The notes under the pieces were generated by a model. That model saw only the letters and a list, made by a program, of their open reading frames with translations, ran no database searches and was not told the origin of the DNA. A program made the translations under genes and the position numbers. A stretch of 64,000 nucleotides of DNA from Firmicutes bacterium UBA6113. GTDB lineage: Bacteria; Bacillota; Clostridia; Tissierellales; Sedimentibacteraceae. The stretch spans positions 18,492 to 82,491 of the forward strand of contig DIWF01000023.1 in assembly GCA_002422545.1 (NCBI GenBank). Direction: 5' to 3'. Of the stretch, positions 63,564 through 64,000 are shown one piece after another (the stretch's first letter is position 1; each line of letters opens with the position of its first letter).

Positions 63564-64000
63564 TTATACAGCTTCCTGGAACATCATTCCTGAATTCCTG
63601 GAGTTGTAAATACTTAAAAGTTCCTTTTCTGTGATACTTCCGTTTTTTACGTCAAGTATTACACGTCCCTTGTCAAGCATCACTATTCTGTCTGAATATT
63701 TTATGGCATCCCTCACGTTATGGGATATCATCATTGTTGTAATGCTGTGAGTACTGATGAGTTCCTTTGTTTTTTCCATTATGAGCCTTGATGTCTTTGG
63801 ATCTAGGGCTGCCGTGTGCTCATCTAACAAAAGAAGCTCCGGCTTGTTCATTGTTGCCATGAGCAGTGACAGAGACTGCCTTTGCCCTCCCGAAAGAAAC
63901 TTAACTTCCGTGTCGAGCTTGTTCTCAAGTCCTAAGTCAAGGACCTTAAGCATTTCCCTATACTGGCTTATTTTATTTTTGTTTATGAGCTTTCTCAAAC
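63564..64000 (-). CDS. ABC transporter ATP-binding protein, N-terminal part off right edge
   Basis: 145 codons of the C-terminal half remain, open through the right edge. Signature FLSGGQRQSLSLLMA, Walker B LLLLDEHTAALDPKT and H-loop ISHNVRDAIKY are intact; the Walker A lies outside. The LLDEHTAALDPKT pattern and the QSL/NKPELLLLDEH wording match ATPases of the TrpXYZ-like ABC transporter group (aromatic amino acid or related substrate-binding ABC). Cut by the window, so subunit partners are not visible. Confidence 0.85.
   Translation of the reverse strand, partial: LRKLINKNKISQYREMLKVLDLGLENKLDTEVKFLSGGQRQSLSLLMATMNKPELLLLDEHTAALDPKTSRLIMEKTKELISTHSITTMMISHNVRDAIKYSDRIVMLDKGRVILDVKNGSITEKELLSIYNSRNSGMMFQEAV

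Overview
The window looks like chromosome of a low-GC, Gram-positive, anaerobic and probably spore-forming Clostridia/Tissierellia-type amino-acid fermenter. This is inferred from AT-rich intergenic DNA, strong GGAGG ribosome sites, rubrerythrin, an FNR-type regulator paired with a ferredoxin, threonine and D-amino-acid catabolism, several peptidases, the rapZ-yvcK cluster, and a SpoIID/SleC-like peptidoglycan-binding protein. I cannot fix the genus. Almost all genes lie on the minus strand. No rRNA, tRNA, CRISPR array or integrase was recognised.

Layout. 1-7364: a four-gene, stop-start-overlapping operon of CoiA-like zinc-finger protein, coiled-coil protein with a degenerate ATPase-like region, unrecognised 339-aa protein, and a large DEAH helicase with zinc fingers cut by the left edge. 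8075-8968: an Mrr-type restriction endonuclease. Together these look like an acquired anti-phage island and are the most interesting part. 9403-17224: rRNA methyltransferase rlmD plus a wall and D-amino-acid cluster (D-aminopeptidase, M20 hydrolase, alanine racemase, LD-carboxypeptidase, two LCP ligases). 17525-18071: two cold-shock genes. 18121-27079: a nucleoside salvage operon running deoD, ADP-ribosylglycohydrolase homologue, lipoprotein, ABC ATPase, two permeases, nucleoside hydrolase, ribokinase; imported nucleosides would be split to base and (phospho)ribose. 27196-34373: CvfB, pgi, PAS-SpoIIE phosphatase, yvcK, rapZ, PHP phosphatase, murB.

34593-41378: amino-acid and peptide metabolism (M20 hydrolase, YfcC-type transporter, D-aminoacylase-like enzyme, malic enzyme, argH). 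41567-41724: a MITE-like palindromic insertion in a duplicated terminator hairpin. 41735-46320: rubrerythrin, S4 protein, prfA-prmC-yqhQ, greA. 46492-49197: calcium P-type ATPase. 49304-52870: ilvE and the tdh-kbl threonine pathway. 53300-55782: a tandemly duplicated small-protein plus SpoIID/PG-binding unit, one copy reduced to a 33-codon remnant. 55864-60345: phosphoesterase and an SbcC/SbcD-like (YhaN/YhaO-like) pair. 61240-62747: a Crp/Fnr regulator divergent from a ferredoxin with a perfect palindromic operator between them. 62744-64000: truA and the C-terminal part of an ABC ATPase cut by the right edge.

Recurrent non-coding structure: an AT-rich repeat (core AATTAAGAGTTAAGAATTAA on the gene strand) lies directly after the stop codon of four unrelated minus-strand genes, with a fifth copy inverted.
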